From: Acidaminococcaceae bacterium
GTDB taxonomy: Bacteria; Bacillota; Negativicutes; Acidaminococcales; Acidaminococcaceae
Direction of reading: 5' to 3'
Assembly (NCBI GenBank): GCA_017443165.1
Contig: JAFSOW010000183.1
Span: 1 to 5,097, forward strand
Length of the DNA: 5,097 bases
Shown: one piece after another, positions 4,693 through 5,097 of the stretch
Layout of the letters: every line of letters begins with the position of its first letter
Position numbering within the stretch: the stretch's first letter is position 1
Program-made: the position numbers and the translations under genes
The notes under the pieces: model-generated
Databases searched by the model: none
The model's input: the letters and a program-made list of their open reading frames with translations, nothing else
What the model was told of the DNA's origin: nothing

Positions 4693-5097
4693 TTGAATTA
4701 TCCATTCAAGATGAATTTGTTTTGTGTTTCAAATGTTTTTATCACCGGCTTTGCTTTTTTCCTCGTATTTGCCCTGACAAAACCTGCCGGCGCCGGAACT
4801 CCTGCCAGACCTTTATCCGCTGAATCCTTTACACAGCATGTGGCGGAACAGCATAACAGCAAACCGGAGTACAGGCAAAATGAGAATTCCCTGATTTCCC
4901 TGTCTGTAAAAAACGCTTCTCTTAAGGAAATCGCGGCAGCACTGACAAAAATGTCTGGAAAAAACGTGATTGCCGACACAAAGGTTCAGGAACCGGTAAC
5001 GTTACAGTTGGAAAACGTTTCCCTGCATACCGCATTGGAAACCCTGGCTGCCGTACAGGGCCTCACTTATACGGAAAACGGCAGCGTAATCCTCATA
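4693..5097 (+). CDS. pilQ: PilQ-type secretin, N-terminal part (cut by window end)
   Basis: 135 codons are visible from TTG 4693 to the window edge, with no stop. Residues 1-34 are a cleavable signal peptide: K6 in the n-region, hydrophobic VFITGFAFFLVFAL, and A-G-A at 32-34 as a good signal peptidase I site. After a polar stretch, residues about 67-135 match the secretin/TonB short N-terminal (STN, N0) domain. The pattern is ISLSVKNASLKEIAAAL, then GKNVIADTKV, EPVTLQLENVSLHTALETLA, and GLTYTENGSVILI. Secretins form the outer-membrane ring through which the pilus passes; the N0 domain faces the periplasm and contacts the inner-membrane components. The gene follows the PilP-like lipoprotein gene by 25 bases and should be cotranscribed. 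ATG 4711 is an alternative start that would shorten the n-region but keep the signal peptide. The pore-forming secretin domain lies beyond the window, so a GspD-like role cannot be fully excluded, though pilB/pilT nearby favour PilQ. Confidence 0.88.
   Translation, partial: MNYPFKMNLFCVSNVFITGFAFFLVFALTKPAGAGTPARPLSAESFTQHVAEQHNSKPEYRQNENSLISLSVKNASLKEIAAALTKMSGKNVIADTKVQEPVTLQLENVSLHTALETLAAVQGLTYTENGSVILI

Noticed and set aside
4698..4979. Minus-strand open frame of 93 codons
   Set aside because: Antisense to the secretin signal peptide and N0 domain; no supporting signals.
1..5097. tRNA, rRNA, CRISPR arrays, insertion sequences, phage attachment sites
   Set aside because: No cloverleaf, regularly spaced repeats, transposase motifs or terminal inverted repeats were seen on either strand.

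Overview
The window looks like chromosomal DNA from a diderm Firmicute, most likely a member of the Negativicutes (Veillonella/Megasphaera/Dialister-like); the lineage is an inference. The support is a mixture of traits. There are strong AGGAGG-type ribosome binding sites, two probable TTG starts and a Firmicute-style NRCH nuclease. Alongside these are parts that only make sense with an outer membrane: a lipoprotein with a PilP-like domain, followed by a secretin with a cleavable signal peptide. Base composition is moderate in the genes and clearly AT-rich in the intergenic gaps.

Layout, left to right. (1) Bases 1-693, minus strand: 5' part of a membrane-anchored DNA/RNA non-specific endonuclease (EndA/DNA-entry nuclease type), cut by the window edge. 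(2) 694-805: short gap with a 26-bp dyad and a strong intrinsic terminator for minus-strand transcripts. (3) 806-1390, minus: DUF937-family protein of unknown function. (4) 1391-1486: AT-rich promoter gap with two dyads, one overlapping the pilT stop codon. (5) 1487-2467 and 2469-3701, minus: a pilB-pilT pair of type IV pilus ATPases, separated by one base. (6) 3702-3992: AT-rich divergent regulatory region. (7) 3993-4667, plus: PilP-like pilot/alignment lipoprotein. (8) 4693 to the window end, plus: start of the PilQ-type secretin.

How they fit together. PilB powers pilus extension and PilT retraction from the cytoplasm, PilQ forms the outer-membrane exit pore, and the PilP-like lipoprotein probably links pore to inner-membrane platform. 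A surface nuclease of the DNA-entry type three genes downstream of pilB suggests, but does not prove, that this pilus serves DNA uptake (natural transformation). The DUF937 protein between them has no assigned role.

Nothing here looks like a wholly unknown system. The less ordinary points are regulatory or architectural: a PilB without its usual N-terminal domain; three helically phased AAWACAGGA repeats before pilB; a bidirectional terminator-like hairpin inside the pilP-like gene; and dyads flanking the DUF937 gene. No RNA genes, insertion sequences or CRISPR arrays were seen.
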